Source: an uncultured Bacilli bacterium
Lineage (GTDB): Bacteria > Bacillota_I > Bacilli_A > RF39 > UBA660
Assembly (NCBI GenBank): GCA_934102055.1
Contig: CAKOSE010000005.1
Location: 1 to 49,076 of the forward strand
Direction: 5' to 3'
DNA: 49,076 nt
Translations under genes and position numbers: made by a program
Shown here: positions 7,345 to 15,050 of the stretch, in pieces
Layout: each line of letters starts with the position of its first letter
Numbering within the stretch: position 1 is the first letter of the stretch
The notes under the pieces: model-generated
Database searches by the model: none
Told to the model about the DNA's origin: nothing
Seen by the model: the letters and a program-made list of their open reading frames with translations, nothing else

Positions 7345-7857
7345 ATGGTAAGTATAATAATGGGGAACATAATTGCTTTTATTGCTTCAATGTTGATGAT
7401 ATATTCTGGTATGTTAAAACAGAAGAAAAGAATATTATATTTTCAGTCAGTGCAAATAGGATTATTAATAATTAGTAATGCTATTCTTGGTGGCATAACG
7501 GGGGCAATAATAAATGCTTTAAATTTAATTAGGAATATATTATGTTATAAAGATAAGTTGGATTTAAAATGGAGGGCAATAATAACAGTTTTAGCTGTAT
7601 TTTTGACTTTTAAATTTAATAATTTAGGGTATATTGGATTGTTGCCATTAATTAGTATAGTTTTATATACATGGTTGATGAATATAAAAGATGTAAAAAA
7701 ATTTAAGTTATTGATTGCTTTTACTGTGTTTTTGTGGTTTATATATGATATAGCAATAAAGTCCTATATATCTGCGATATTTGATTTTATGACTATTGTT
7801 GCAAATATGGTAACATTACGAAAAATTAATTTGATTAAAAAGATGGAGAAAAAATAA
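7345..7857 (+). CDS. YgjV-like small membrane protein
   Basis: 170 residues, about five or six hydrophobic segments separated by short Lys-rich loops (KQKKR, NIKDVKKFK) and a charged end KKMEKK. The pattern and the N-terminal segment (IAFIASMLMIYSGMLKQKKRILYFQ) resemble the YgjV inner-membrane family, whose function is unknown. A GGGAGATAAA site precedes the ATG. It stands alone between the S66 peptidase and a Cys-rich protein gene, and the 110 nt upstream show no obvious regulatory sequence. Confidence 0.6.
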   Translation: MVSIIMGNIIAFIASMLMIYSGMLKQKKRILYFQSVQIGLLIISNAILGGITGAIINALNLIRNILCYKDKLDLKWRAIITVLAVFLTFKFNNLGYIGLLPLISIVLYTWLMNIKDVKKFKLLIAFTVFLWFIYDIAIKSYISAIFDFMTIVANMVTLRKINLIKKMEKK

Positions 7858-7997
7858 GTAAAACATTTGTTTTAATAATAAATAAGAAATTTAGGGAAAA
7901 AAGCATTATTTTGATGATATCATGGCTTCTATTAATTTAGTTATTCAACTGTTTAAAAAGAGTTAGTAGAAATGTAAATTTGATGCGAGGAAATAAT

Positions 7998-8630
7998 ATG
8001 AAAAGAATAGAAATTAAGGGGAAAATAAAAAATAAAGTTTTGAAATTAGAATTGACACAGGACAATATAGATGATGTATATAAATCATTGCCTATGATTA
8101 TAAAAATATGTAACAGAAAATATGAGATAGATCTTATTTATAATGATGAGAAAATTGACATATATTATGTAACTAAAAACAATATAGTTGATAAAAAACT
8201 GATAGATATAATAGAGGTTGTTCATGCAATTAATTTAAAGGATATAAGAAAAAGATTTAATTATATATATGATACTATGTGCTATAAATTAGATGAAAAA
8301 AGAAAAATGAATTATTGTCAATTTGAGAATGGCATATGTATTAAAGATAGGAATAAGGGGAGTAGTCATAGGAATGGTTGTTGTGAATGCAAGGGTAGAG
8401 GTAAATGTAAGTATTTAGTTGATGGTGTTTGTACACTTGATTTGTGTTTTGCTTGTAAGTTATTTACTTGTAATACTTTAAAGAGGATGGGATTATCTCA
8501 AAGTATAAATGATTTTTTACTTACTAAGTATTTTTTTACTAATAAGCAAAAAGATATATTACAGTTTAGTTACTGGACTCCAAAAGAGGTTGTAATGAAA
8601 AGATTGCTTAGCTCTTGTAGGAAACTTTAA
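7998..8630 (+). CDS. Cys-rich protein of unknown function
   Basis: 210 residues from the ATG at 7998 (cGAGGaaa site 7 nt upstream; a TTG at 7980 and ATG at 7983 are in frame). I do not recognise the family. The first ~100 residues are a charged alpha/beta domain; residues about 100-170 hold some dozen Cys, in spacings such as CCECKGRGKC, CTLDLCFAC and CNTL that could bind zinc or an iron-sulfur cluster; the end is aromatic and basic. No signal peptide or membrane segment. Codon use is intermediate. It has no operon partner: 140 nt upstream and 100 nt downstream are empty. Confidence 0.6.
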   Translation: MKRIEIKGKIKNKVLKLELTQDNIDDVYKSLPMIIKICNRKYEIDLIYNDEKIDIYYVTKNNIVDKKLIDIIEVVHAINLKDIRKRFNYIYDTMCYKLDEKRKMNYCQFENGICIKDRNKGSSHRNGCCECKGRGKCKYLVDGVCTLDLCFACKLFTCNTLKRMGLSQSINDFLLTKYFFTNKQKDILQFSYWTPKEVVMKRLLSSCRKL

Positions 8631-8732
8631 AAGGATTTATTATGTAACTTTTGATAAATTTTGAAATTAATATAGTTTATTTATGGGTTTATAAAAATTA
8701 ATGAGAAAAATCATGTTTTGGAGTGATGTATA

Positions 8733-9311
8733 ATGGAAAAGTTTAAACATGTTAGGCCTACTAAGGAATATGAAAGGGATGCTATTGCTTATATTAATGA
8801 GTTTTATAAGTATAATTCTAAAATTAATGGTGTTGGTGGTTTGTATAAGTTTTTGGATGATTATGATGGATGGCTTGATAGATTAGAAAGTGATAGGAAT
8901 GCTGTTGTTTCTTCGGATAAGGTTCCTACTGAAACTTTTTTCTTGGTTCGATCTAATGATAATTATATTGTTGGAATGATTAATATTAGGTTTGCCCTTA
9001 ATGAGAGACTTAAAATGCATGGTGGCAATATTGGATATAGTATTCGTCCTTTTGAAAGAAAGAATGGTTATAATAAAATAAATTTGTATTTAGGATTATT
9101 ATGTTGTCAGAAACATGGTATTAAAGAAGTTTTACTTGACTGTGATAAGGATAATTTAGGTTCTGCTAGGACTATTAAATCTTTAGGTGGTATTTTGAAA
9201 AATGAGTTTTATGATGATAAATATGGTGGGATTATTCAGCAATATGTTATTGATGTTGATAGTTCTATTAGAGATAATAAAGATAAATACGATAAGTTTT
9301 TAGATAAATGA
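8733..9311 (+). CDS. GNAT-family N-acetyltransferase
   Basis: 192 residues. An N-terminal GNAT fold with the beta4-beta5 core FFLVRSNDNYIVGMINIRFALN, a GGNIGYSIRPFERKNGY segment where acetyl-CoA binding motif A lies, and a C-terminal LDCDKDNLGSARTIKSLGGILKNEF typical of this group (the Asn-x-x-Ser-x-x-x-Ile-x-x-x-Gly of acetyltransferases). The acceptor is unknown. GAGTGATG precedes the ATG weakly. From this gene onward codon use turns T- and G-rich at third positions, unlike the element at the left edge, so this is probably ancestral chromosome. Confidence 0.85.
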   Translation: MEKFKHVRPTKEYERDAIAYINEFYKYNSKINGVGGLYKFLDDYDGWLDRLESDRNAVVSSDKVPTETFFLVRSNDNYIVGMINIRFALNERLKMHGGNIGYSIRPFERKNGYNKINLYLGLLCCQKHGIKEVLLDCDKDNLGSARTIKSLGGILKNEFYDDKYGGIIQQYVIDVDSSIRDNKDKYDKFLDK

Positions 9312-9336
9312 CTTTATCTTTTTCTTTGTTTTTTTG

Positions 9337-9365
9337 TTGCAAACAAATGTTTGTTATGCTATACT
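9337..9365 (+). promoter_or_regulatory. ogt-tag promoter with a LexA-like palindrome in its spacer
   Basis: TTGCAA (9337-9342), 17-nt spacer, TATACT (9360-9365), with the extended TGn at 9357-9359. The spacer contains the perfect-arm palindrome CAAACAAATGTTTG (9340-9353), which equals the Gram-positive LexA box CGAACnnnnGTTCG with one symmetric transition in each arm. The genes downstream repair alkylated DNA, which fits SOS-type control. The repressor identity is inferred. Confidence 0.65.
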
Positions 9366-9398
9366 TATTTTGTTAAATTATGTTTAGGTGGTGTTTTT

Positions 9399-9935
9399 AT
9401 GTATATATACAAATATAAGACTCCTTGTGGTTTTTCTGATATGTTGATGTCTAGTGATGGTGTTTATCTTACTGGACTTTGGTTTTGTGGTTCTAGGGAT
9501 GCTTCTAAACATGATTTTGATTATGAAGAAAAGAGATTACCTATTTTTGATGATACTATTAGATGGCTGGATATTTATTTTAGTGGTAAATTTCCAGATT
9601 TTGTTCCTAAGTATAAGGTGATTAATTCTACTTCTTTTAGGGATGATGTTATATCTATTATGAATGGTATTCCTTATGGTGAAGTTATAACTTATGGAGA
9701 TATAGCAGAATGTATTGCGAAAAAGAGAGGTCTTTCTAGGATGTCTTCTCAGGCTGTTGGTGGTGCTGTTGGATGGAATCCTATTTGTATAATTATTCCT
9801 TGTCATAGAGTAGTTGGGTCAAATGGCAGTTTAACTGGTTATGGAGGGGGTATTTCTAATAAGATAAAGCTTTTAGAACTTGAGGGTCAAGATATGAATG
9901 ATTTTATTATTCCTACTAAGGGGACTGCTTTATGA
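9399..9935 (+). CDS. ogt: Methylated-DNA-protein cysteine methyltransferase
   Basis: 178 residues from the ATG at 9399; GGTGG lies 8 nt before it. The suicide enzyme transfers a methyl group from O6-methylguanine to its own Cys. The active site IPCHRVVGSNGSLTGYGGG and the helix-turn-helix YGEVITYGDIAECIAKKRGLSRMSSQAVGGAVGWNP are intact. There is no Ada-type regulatory domain. Its TGA overlaps the ATG of tag (ATGA), so two direct-acting alkylation-repair activities are translationally coupled, behind a promoter with a LexA-like palindrome. Confidence 0.95.
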   Translation: MYIYKYKTPCGFSDMLMSSDGVYLTGLWFCGSRDASKHDFDYEEKRLPIFDDTIRWLDIYFSGKFPDFVPKYKVINSTSFRDDVISIMNGIPYGEVITYGDIAECIAKKRGLSRMSSQAVGGAVGWNPICIIIPCHRVVGSNGSLTGYGGGISNKIKLLELEGQDMNDFIIPTKGTAL

Positions 9936-10480
9936 GATGTAAGTGGTGTAATTTGAATAATTCTATTTATGTTTCTTATCATGATGATGAATGGGGTGTT
10001 TTAAGGACTGATGATAGTTATTTGTTTGAGATGCTTATTTTAGAATCTTTTCAGGCTGGTCTTTCTTGGGAGTGTATTTTGAATAAAAGAGATGCTTTTA
10101 GGATGGCTTATGATAATTTTTCTTTAGATAAGGTATGCTCTTATGATGATGAAAAAATAAATGAACTCATAGGTAATAATGATATTATTAGGAATAAACT
10201 TAAGATTAGGGCTAGTGTTAATAATGCTAGAATTTTTAGAAATATTGTTTTAGATTTTGGTTATTTTTATAATTATTTATGTTCTTTTACTAATGGTAAA
10301 GTTTTTTATGAGATTGGTGAGACTAAGTCTTTACTTTCTGATTCTATTTCTAGTGATTTAGTTAAACGTGGTATGAAGTTTGTTGGTTCAACAATTATTT
10401 ATTCTTATTTGCAGGCTATTGGGGTTATTTATTCTCATGATAGGTCTTGTTATTTGTATAGGAGTTCTAATGATAATTAA
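9932..10480 (+). CDS. tag: DNA-3-methyladenine glycosylase I
   Basis: 182 residues, usual length. Tag removes 3-methyladenine from DNA to start base-excision repair. Visible are the N-terminal zinc ligands MRCKWC, the conserved YHDDEWGV, FEMLILESFQAGLSWECILNKRDAFRMAYDNF, and the C-terminal FVGSTIIYSYLQAIGVIYSHDRSC with the second Cys/His set. It overlaps ogt by four bases. Its last codons overlap the start of a decayed DUF1848 gene. Confidence 0.95.
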   Translation: MRCKWCNLNNSIYVSYHDDEWGVLRTDDSYLFEMLILESFQAGLSWECILNKRDAFRMAYDNFSLDKVCSYDDEKINELIGNNDIIRNKLKIRASVNNARIFRNIVLDFGYFYNYLCSFTNGKVFYEIGETKSLLSDSISSDLVKRGMKFVGSTIIYSYLQAIGVIYSHDRSCYLYRSSNDN

Positions 10481-11177
10481 TACTGGTTGTAGGACCGATA
10501 TTCCGGCTTTTTATTCTAAGTGGTTTATTAATAGGATTAGAGAGGGTTATGTTTTGGTTAGAAATCCTTATTTTGAGTAGAAGACTACTAAGTATGTTCT
10601 TGATTCTTCGGTTGTTGATTTTATTGATTTTTGTACTAAGAATCCTTGTCCTATGATTAAGTATATGGATGAGCTTAAGGACTATAATTTATTTTGGTAT
10701 GTTACTATTACCTCATATGGGAAAGATATTGAACCTAATGTTCCTGATAGAAATATAGTTATTGACGGTGTTAAGCAACTAAGATCTTTTTCTAATAATT
10801 TGTTTGTTGGTTGGAGATATGATCCTATATTTTTTAATGATGAGTTTGATGCTAGTAGGCATATTAAAGAGTTTAGAGATATTGCTAGTAAGCTTAGTGG
10901 TTATGTTGATTGTTGTGTTATTAGTTTTTTAGATATGTATGAGAAGGTTAAAAGAAATGCTTCAGATCTTATAGTTCCGTCGAAAGATGAAATGATTTAT
11001 TTGGCTAAGGAGTTTGTTTCTATTGGCAAATATCTATTTATTCTTGCTCTGAAGGTGATTTTCTTTCTTGTTATGGTGTTAATGTTGGGGGATGTCGTAG
11101 TAAAGAGTTGATAGAGAAATATTTGGGATATAGACTTAATGTTTCAAATGTTAAATCAATTAGATCTGGTTGTTCTT
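10470..11177 (+). pseudogene. Decayed DUF1848-family gene
   Basis: The frame opening at the ATG at 10470 (GGAG 5 nt before it) reads MIINTGCRTDIPAFYSKW and GYVLVRNPYFE, the standard start of DUF1848 proteins, and hits an in-frame TAG at 10578-10580. The same frame continues directly with the rest of the domain (YVTITSYGKDIEPNVPDR; FVGWRYDPIFF; CCVISFLDMYEK) to about 11030, where a frame change is needed to pick up YSCSEGDFLSCYGV and SKELIEKYLGYRL from about 11040. Two lesions make a pseudogene very likely. DUF1848 has no established function; its C-terminal Cys cluster, radical-SAM-like, is missing here. Codon use matches the neighbours, so decay is of a resident gene. Confidence 0.8.
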
Positions 11178-11359
11178 ATGAAGGTATTATTAATGGAGAT
11201 AATAGTGCTAAATCTCTTAAGCTTAGTTTAAGTAAAGATTCTAAAATTAAACTTACTGGTAATAGTTATGTGACTAGTTTATTTGATGATGATTCTAGTT
11301 ATAGTAATATTGATTTTAATGGTTATAAGTTATATGTTAGTGGAAAAGCTATTAATTAA
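11178..11359 (+). pseudogene. Foreign C-terminal tail fused to the DUF1848 remnant
   Basis: After the RSGC at the expected DUF1848 Cys cluster, the frame does not follow that family but reads YEGIINGDNSAKSLKLSLS, KIKLTGNSYVTSLFDDD and FNGYKLYVSGKAIN. This is the repeat-like end of secreted beta-helix or carbohydrate-binding-type proteins. It is a 3' fragment without its own start and ends in a terminator. It probably arose by deletion joining two genes. Confidence 0.55.
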
Positions 11360-11379
11360 GTCCTATTTGGGCTTTTTTT
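11358..11379 (+). terminator. Terminator before prfB
   Basis: AAGTCC (11358-11363) and GGGCTT (11369-11374), one G-U pair, 5-nt loop, followed by five T. Confidence 0.75.
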
Positions 11380-11380
11380 G

Positions 11381-11409
11381 TGTTGATTTTATTATTTTTA
11401 TGATATAAT
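11381..11409 (+). promoter_or_regulatory. prfB promoter
   Basis: TGTTGA (11381-11386), 17-nt spacer, extended TGa plus perfect TATAAT (11404-11409). Directly after the terminator. Confidence 0.7.
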
Positions 11410-11432
11410 TTTATTAAAATTGGAGGTATATT

Positions 11433-12525
11433 ATGGAATTAGGTGAAATGAAAAGTATTTTTGATGAGAATATGGATAAAGTAAATGATTTATGGAGGTT
11501 ACTTTGACGTTGATTCTAAGCTTTTAGAGATTAAAAAGTTAGAAGATGAGGTTAATTCTCCTTCTTTTTGGAATAATAATGATAGGGCACAGTCTGTACT
11601 TAATAATCTTAATGTTTTGAGGAGTTCTGTTTCTCTTGTTGTTTCTTTGAGGGATGATATTAGGGATTGTTTGGATCTTATTTCTTTGCTTTTGGATGAG
11701 TATGATGATGAGGTTTATTCTTATGTGTTATCTGTTTGTTCTGATTTAAATAGGCGTGTTAGTAGTCTTGAGACTCAGGTTTTGCTTTCTGGGCCTTATG
11801 ATGCTAATAATGCGATTGTTGAGATTCATTCTGGAGCTGGGGGACTTGAGGCTTGTGACTGGGCTATGATGCTTTATAGGATGTATTCTCGTTGGTGTGA
11901 GAGGAAAGGTTTTAAGCTTGAGGTTCTTGATATTCTTGAGGGTGATGAGGCTGGTCTTAAGAGGGTTAGTTTTGTTGTTTCTGGTCATAATGCGTATGGT
12001 TATTTGAAGTGTGAAAAGGGTATTCATCGTTTGGTAAGGTTGTCTCCTTTTGATTCTAATAATAAGAGACATACTTCTTTTGCTTCGGTTGATGTTATTC
12101 CTGAGTTTGATAGTGATATAGATATTGAGATTCGTGATGAGGATTTGAAAATTGATGTTTATCGTTCTAGTGGTGCTGGTGGACAGGGTGTTAATACTAC
12201 AGATAGTGCTGTTAGGATTACTCATTTGCCTACTAAGACTGTTGTTACTTGTCAAAATGAAAGGAGTCAAATTAAGAATAAGGAAAAGGCTTTATCTATT
12301 TTGAAGGGTAGACTTAAACTTATGGAGATAGAGGCTAAGGAAAAGGAACTTGCTAGTATTCGTGGTGATTCTATGAATATTGATTTTGGTTCTCAGATTA
12401 GAAGTTATGTTATGCATCCTTATTCTATGGTTAAGGATCATAGGACTGGTATTTCTACTAGTGATGTTTCTTCTGTGCTTGATGGAGATATTGATATGTT
12501 TATTGAGGCTTATTTAAGGAGTTGA
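11433..12525 (+). CDS. prfB: Peptide chain release factor 2 (programmed +1 frameshift)
   Basis: RF2 reads UGA and UAA stop codons. Translation starts at the ATG at 11433 (TGGAGG site), gives 24 codons ending Arg-Leu-Leu, meets TGA at 11505-11507, and continues in the +1 frame at GAC (11506) to 12525, for about 364 residues. The peptidyl-hydrolysis GGQ loop is present as SGAGGQGVNTTDSAVRITHLP and the codon-recognition region lies before it. The ATG at 11485 gives only a truncated product. This is the well-known RF2 autoregulation: low RF2 favours the shift. It is first in a probable run with the two yitT-type genes (4 nt to the next start). Confidence 0.96.
11494..11508 (+). other. prfB: Programmed +1 frameshift site of prfB
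   Basis: GGAGG TTA CTT TGA C. The internal Shine-Dalgarno-like GGAGG (11494-11498) sits 3 nt before the CTT slip codon, the same spacing as in the E. coli site, and TGA C follows. The tRNA on CTT slips to TTT and the ribosome reads GAC next. Confidence 0.95.
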
Positions 12526-12529
12526 TTTT

Positions 12530-13387
12530 TTGAATAGTGTAATTAGTAAGATATATAGTAAGTATAAAATTAAAAGGTATTTATGGATGATATTTGGTGT
12601 ATTTATATGTGCTTGTTCTTATAATTTGTTTATTCTTCCTTATGATATAGTATTTGGAGGAGTTGGTGGGATTAGTATTATTTTTTCTTATTTTATTGAT
12701 ATTAAACCTGCTTTGTTTATGCTTTTTTGTTCTTTTATATTTGCTCTTATTGGTTTTTTGTTTTTAAGCAAGGAAAGGGTTTTTAAGTCTTTACTTGGTG
12801 CTTTTTTGTTTCCTTTATTTACTGAGTTTACTTCTTTTTTACCTTCTTTGGTTGATGTTAGTGGTGCTGATACTCTTCTTATTGCTTTGTTTGGGGGTAC
12901 TTTATATGGAATTGGTCTTGGTCTTATTATGAGGTCTGGTTTTACTTTAGGTGGTACTGATTTTTTAACACAAATTGTTAATAAGTATTTTAAGCTTACT
13001 TTAGGGAGTTCTATGCTTTTGGTAGAGGGTAGTATTGTTGTGATTGGTGCTTTTGTTTTTGGTTTTACTAATTTTATGTATGCGATTATTATCCTTTATT
13101 TGATAACTTTCTTGGTTGATAAGGTTGTTATTGGTATTTCTGATAAGAAGGCTTTTTATATTGTTACTAGTAAAAAGGATGAGATTTGTGATTATGTTAT
13201 AAATGAACTTGGTCATACTATTACTATTTTTTCTGCGACTGGTGGTTTTAGTAAGAAGAAGAATCCTGTTTTGTTTACTGTTATTCCTACGAAGGAGTAT
13301 TATAAGCTTAAGGAAGGTATTAGGTGTATAGATAGTGAGGCGTTTTTTACTGTTCTTGATGCTTATGAGGCATATGGTGGTGAGTAG
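12530..13387 (+). CDS. YitT-family membrane protein (first of two)
   Basis: 285 residues from a TTG start with AAGGAG 10 nt before it. Five or six transmembrane segments with the GGVGGIS and GFTLGGTDFL motifs of the YitT N-terminal domain, followed by a cytosolic DUF2179 domain (AFYIVTSKKDEICDYVINELGHTITIF; VLFTVIPTKEYYKLKEGIRCID). The family is membrane-bound and of unknown function, possibly a transporter. A close paralogue follows 2 nt later. Both sit between prfB and ftsE, probably in one transcript with prfB. Confidence 0.9.
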   Translation: MNSVISKIYSKYKIKRYLWMIFGVFICACSYNLFILPYDIVFGGVGGISIIFSYFIDIKPALFMLFCSFIFALIGFLFLSKERVFKSLLGAFLFPLFTEFTSFLPSLVDVSGADTLLIALFGGTLYGIGLGLIMRSGFTLGGTDFLTQIVNKYFKLTLGSSMLLVEGSIVVIGAFVFGFTNFMYAIIILYLITFLVDKVVIGISDKKAFYIVTSKKDEICDYVINELGHTITIFSATGGFSKKKNPVLFTVIPTKEYYKLKEGIRCIDSEAFFTVLDAYEAYGGE

Positions 13388-13389
13388 AT

Positions 13390-14283
13390 ATGAGTTTTTA
13401 TAATGAGATTAAGCTGATTTTTAATGATTCTAGTTATGGGAAGAAGTATGGTAAGATGAGTCTTGGTCTTTTGCTTCTTGCTGTTAGTTATAATTTGTTT
13501 ATTTGTCCAATTAACTTGGTATCTGGTGGTGCAGGTGGTCTTGGTGTTTTGTTTAGGCATTTGTTTGGTATTCAGCCCTCTTTGATAGTGTTTTTTGTTT
13601 CTTTTTTGATGTTTGTTTTGGCCTTTTTGTTTTTGGATGCTGATCAGGTTGTTTCGACGTTTTTTGTTGCTATTGTTTATCCTTTGATGGTTAGGGCTAC
13701 TAGTGGTATATCTGGTATTATTGGTATTGATACTAGTCATGTTCTTGTTATTGCTGTTTTTGGTGCTATTCTTAGTGGTTTAGGACAGGGATATATTTTT
13801 AAACTTGGTCTTAATTTTGGTGGTTTTTCTGTTCTTGCGAAGATTATTAATAAATATACTAAGATTTCTGTTACTTTGATTAATGCTATTATTAATGGTG
13901 TTATTGTTATGTTTGGGGCATATTATTTTGGAATTAGTATGTTGTTTTATGCTATTTTGTTTATTGTTATTTCTAGGTATGTTAGTGAAAAGATTATGCT
14001 TGGCATTAGTTTTAATAAGACTTTTAAGATTGTTAGTTCTGAGTATTTGCTTATTGAAAAGTTTATATATGAGGAGCTTGGTCATGATGTTACTGTTTAT
14101 GATACTTATGGTGCTTATTCAAATGGTGATAGAAAACTTCTTATGGTTGTTATTCCTTCGAGTGAATATGGCATTTTGAAGGAATATGTAAAGAGTGTAG
14201 ATAGATCTGCTTTTATATTTGTTGCGGATACTTATGAGGCTAGTGGACAGGATATTTCTATTGCTGCAGGAAAATGTGTTTAA
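13390..14283 (+). CDS. YitT-family membrane protein (second of two)
   Basis: 297 residues, same layout as the gene before it: transmembrane segments with SGGAGGLGV and LNFGGFSVLAKI, then a DUF2179 domain (TFKIVSSEYLLIEKFIYEELGHDVTVYDTYGAY; LLMVVIPSSEYGILKEYV). It has a C-terminal extension SGQDISIAAGKCV. The two proteins diverge well beyond recent duplication, so both are probably kept for different roles. GGTGAGTAG overlap region gives tight coupling. Function unknown. Confidence 0.9.
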   Translation: MSFYNEIKLIFNDSSYGKKYGKMSLGLLLLAVSYNLFICPINLVSGGAGGLGVLFRHLFGIQPSLIVFFVSFLMFVLAFLFLDADQVVSTFFVAIVYPLMVRATSGISGIIGIDTSHVLVIAVFGAILSGLGQGYIFKLGLNFGGFSVLAKIINKYTKISVTLINAIINGVIVMFGAYYFGISMLFYAILFIVISRYVSEKIMLGISFNKTFKIVSSEYLLIEKFIYEELGHDVTVYDTYGAYSNGDRKLLMVVIPSSEYGILKEYVKSVDRSAFIFVADTYEASGQDISIAAGKCV

Positions 14284-14319
14284 GTTTTTATACTTGGCAC
14301 TTTTTTTATTTTATTTTTG

Positions 14320-14328
14320 TGTTATAAT
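14320..14328 (+). promoter_or_regulatory. Extended -10 promoter of the ftsE operon
   Basis: TGTTATAAT with the TGn extension and a perfect TATAAT. No good -35; a TTGGCA is 23 nt upstream. Confidence 0.6.
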
Positions 14329-14351
14329 GTAATATAAGTGAGGTGTTTGTC

Positions 14352-15050
14352 TTGGATATAATAAGTATGAAGAATGTATATAAGACTTATCCTAATGGGG
14401 TGGGTGCTATATTTAATCTTAATCTTTCTATTGAGAAGGGAGATTTTGTCTTTATAATTGGGGGATCTGGTAGTGGAAAGAGTACTCTTATTAAGATGCT
14501 TTATCGTGAGGAGAAGCCTTCTCGTGGTGAGATTATTTTAGGAGGGGTAAATGTTGGTAAACTTCGTAATTCTAGGGTATATAGGCTTCGTCGTTTGATT
14601 GGGGTTGTGTTTCAGGATTATAAATTACTTCCTAAGCTTACTGTTTATGAGAATGTTGCTTTTGCTTTAGAGGTGACTGGTGCGGATAGTAAGCTTATAA
14701 GAAAGAGGGTTATTGATGTTTTAGGAAAGGTTGGTCTTAAGCATAAGGCTAAGGAATATCCTGATAAGTTATCTGGTGGTGAGCAGCAAAGGGTTGCTAT
14801 AGCGCGTGCGGTTGTTAATCGTCCTAAGATTCTTATTTGTGATGAACCTACTGGTAATTTGGATCCTACGATTAGTATGGAGATAATGGAGATACTTGAT
14901 AAGATTAATAAGGAATATGGAACTACTATTTTGATGGTTACGCATGATATTGATATTGTTAAGAGAATGAAAAAGAGAGTTATTGTACTTAAAGAGGGAA
15001 GACTTGAAAAGGATTATAAGAAGGGAAGTTTTGTAGATGAAAGGTTGTAG
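14352..15050 (+). CDS. ftsE: Cell-division ABC transporter ATPase FtsE
   Basis: 232 residues from the TTG at 14352, chosen because GAGGTG lies about 7 nt upstream; a GTG at 14343 overlaps that site. FtsE powers the FtsEX complex that activates a murein hydrolase at division. Walker A GGSGSGKST (about 37-45), Q-loop FQDYKLLP, signature LSGGEQQRVAIARA, Walker B ILICDEPTGNLDP and switch His in MVTHD are all present. It overlaps ftsX by 14 nt, and ftsX overlaps the hydrolase gene, so the three are one operon. Confidence 0.95.
   Translation: MDIISMKNVYKTYPNGVGAIFNLNLSIEKGDFVFIIGGSGSGKSTLIKMLYREEKPSRGEIILGGVNVGKLRNSRVYRLRRLIGVVFQDYKLLPKLTVYENVAFALEVTGADSKLIRKRVIDVLGKVGLKHKAKEYPDKLSGGEQQRVAIARAVVNRPKILICDEPTGNLDPTISMEIMEILDKINKEYGTTILMVTHDIDIVKRMKKRVIVLKEGRLEKDYKKGSFVDERL

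Noticed and set aside
13883..14179. Leu-rich frames opposite or within yitT, rpoB, rpoC and others
   Set aside because: They are shadows: Leu/Ile/Asn-biased translations of T-rich coding DNA with no ribosome site or family match.
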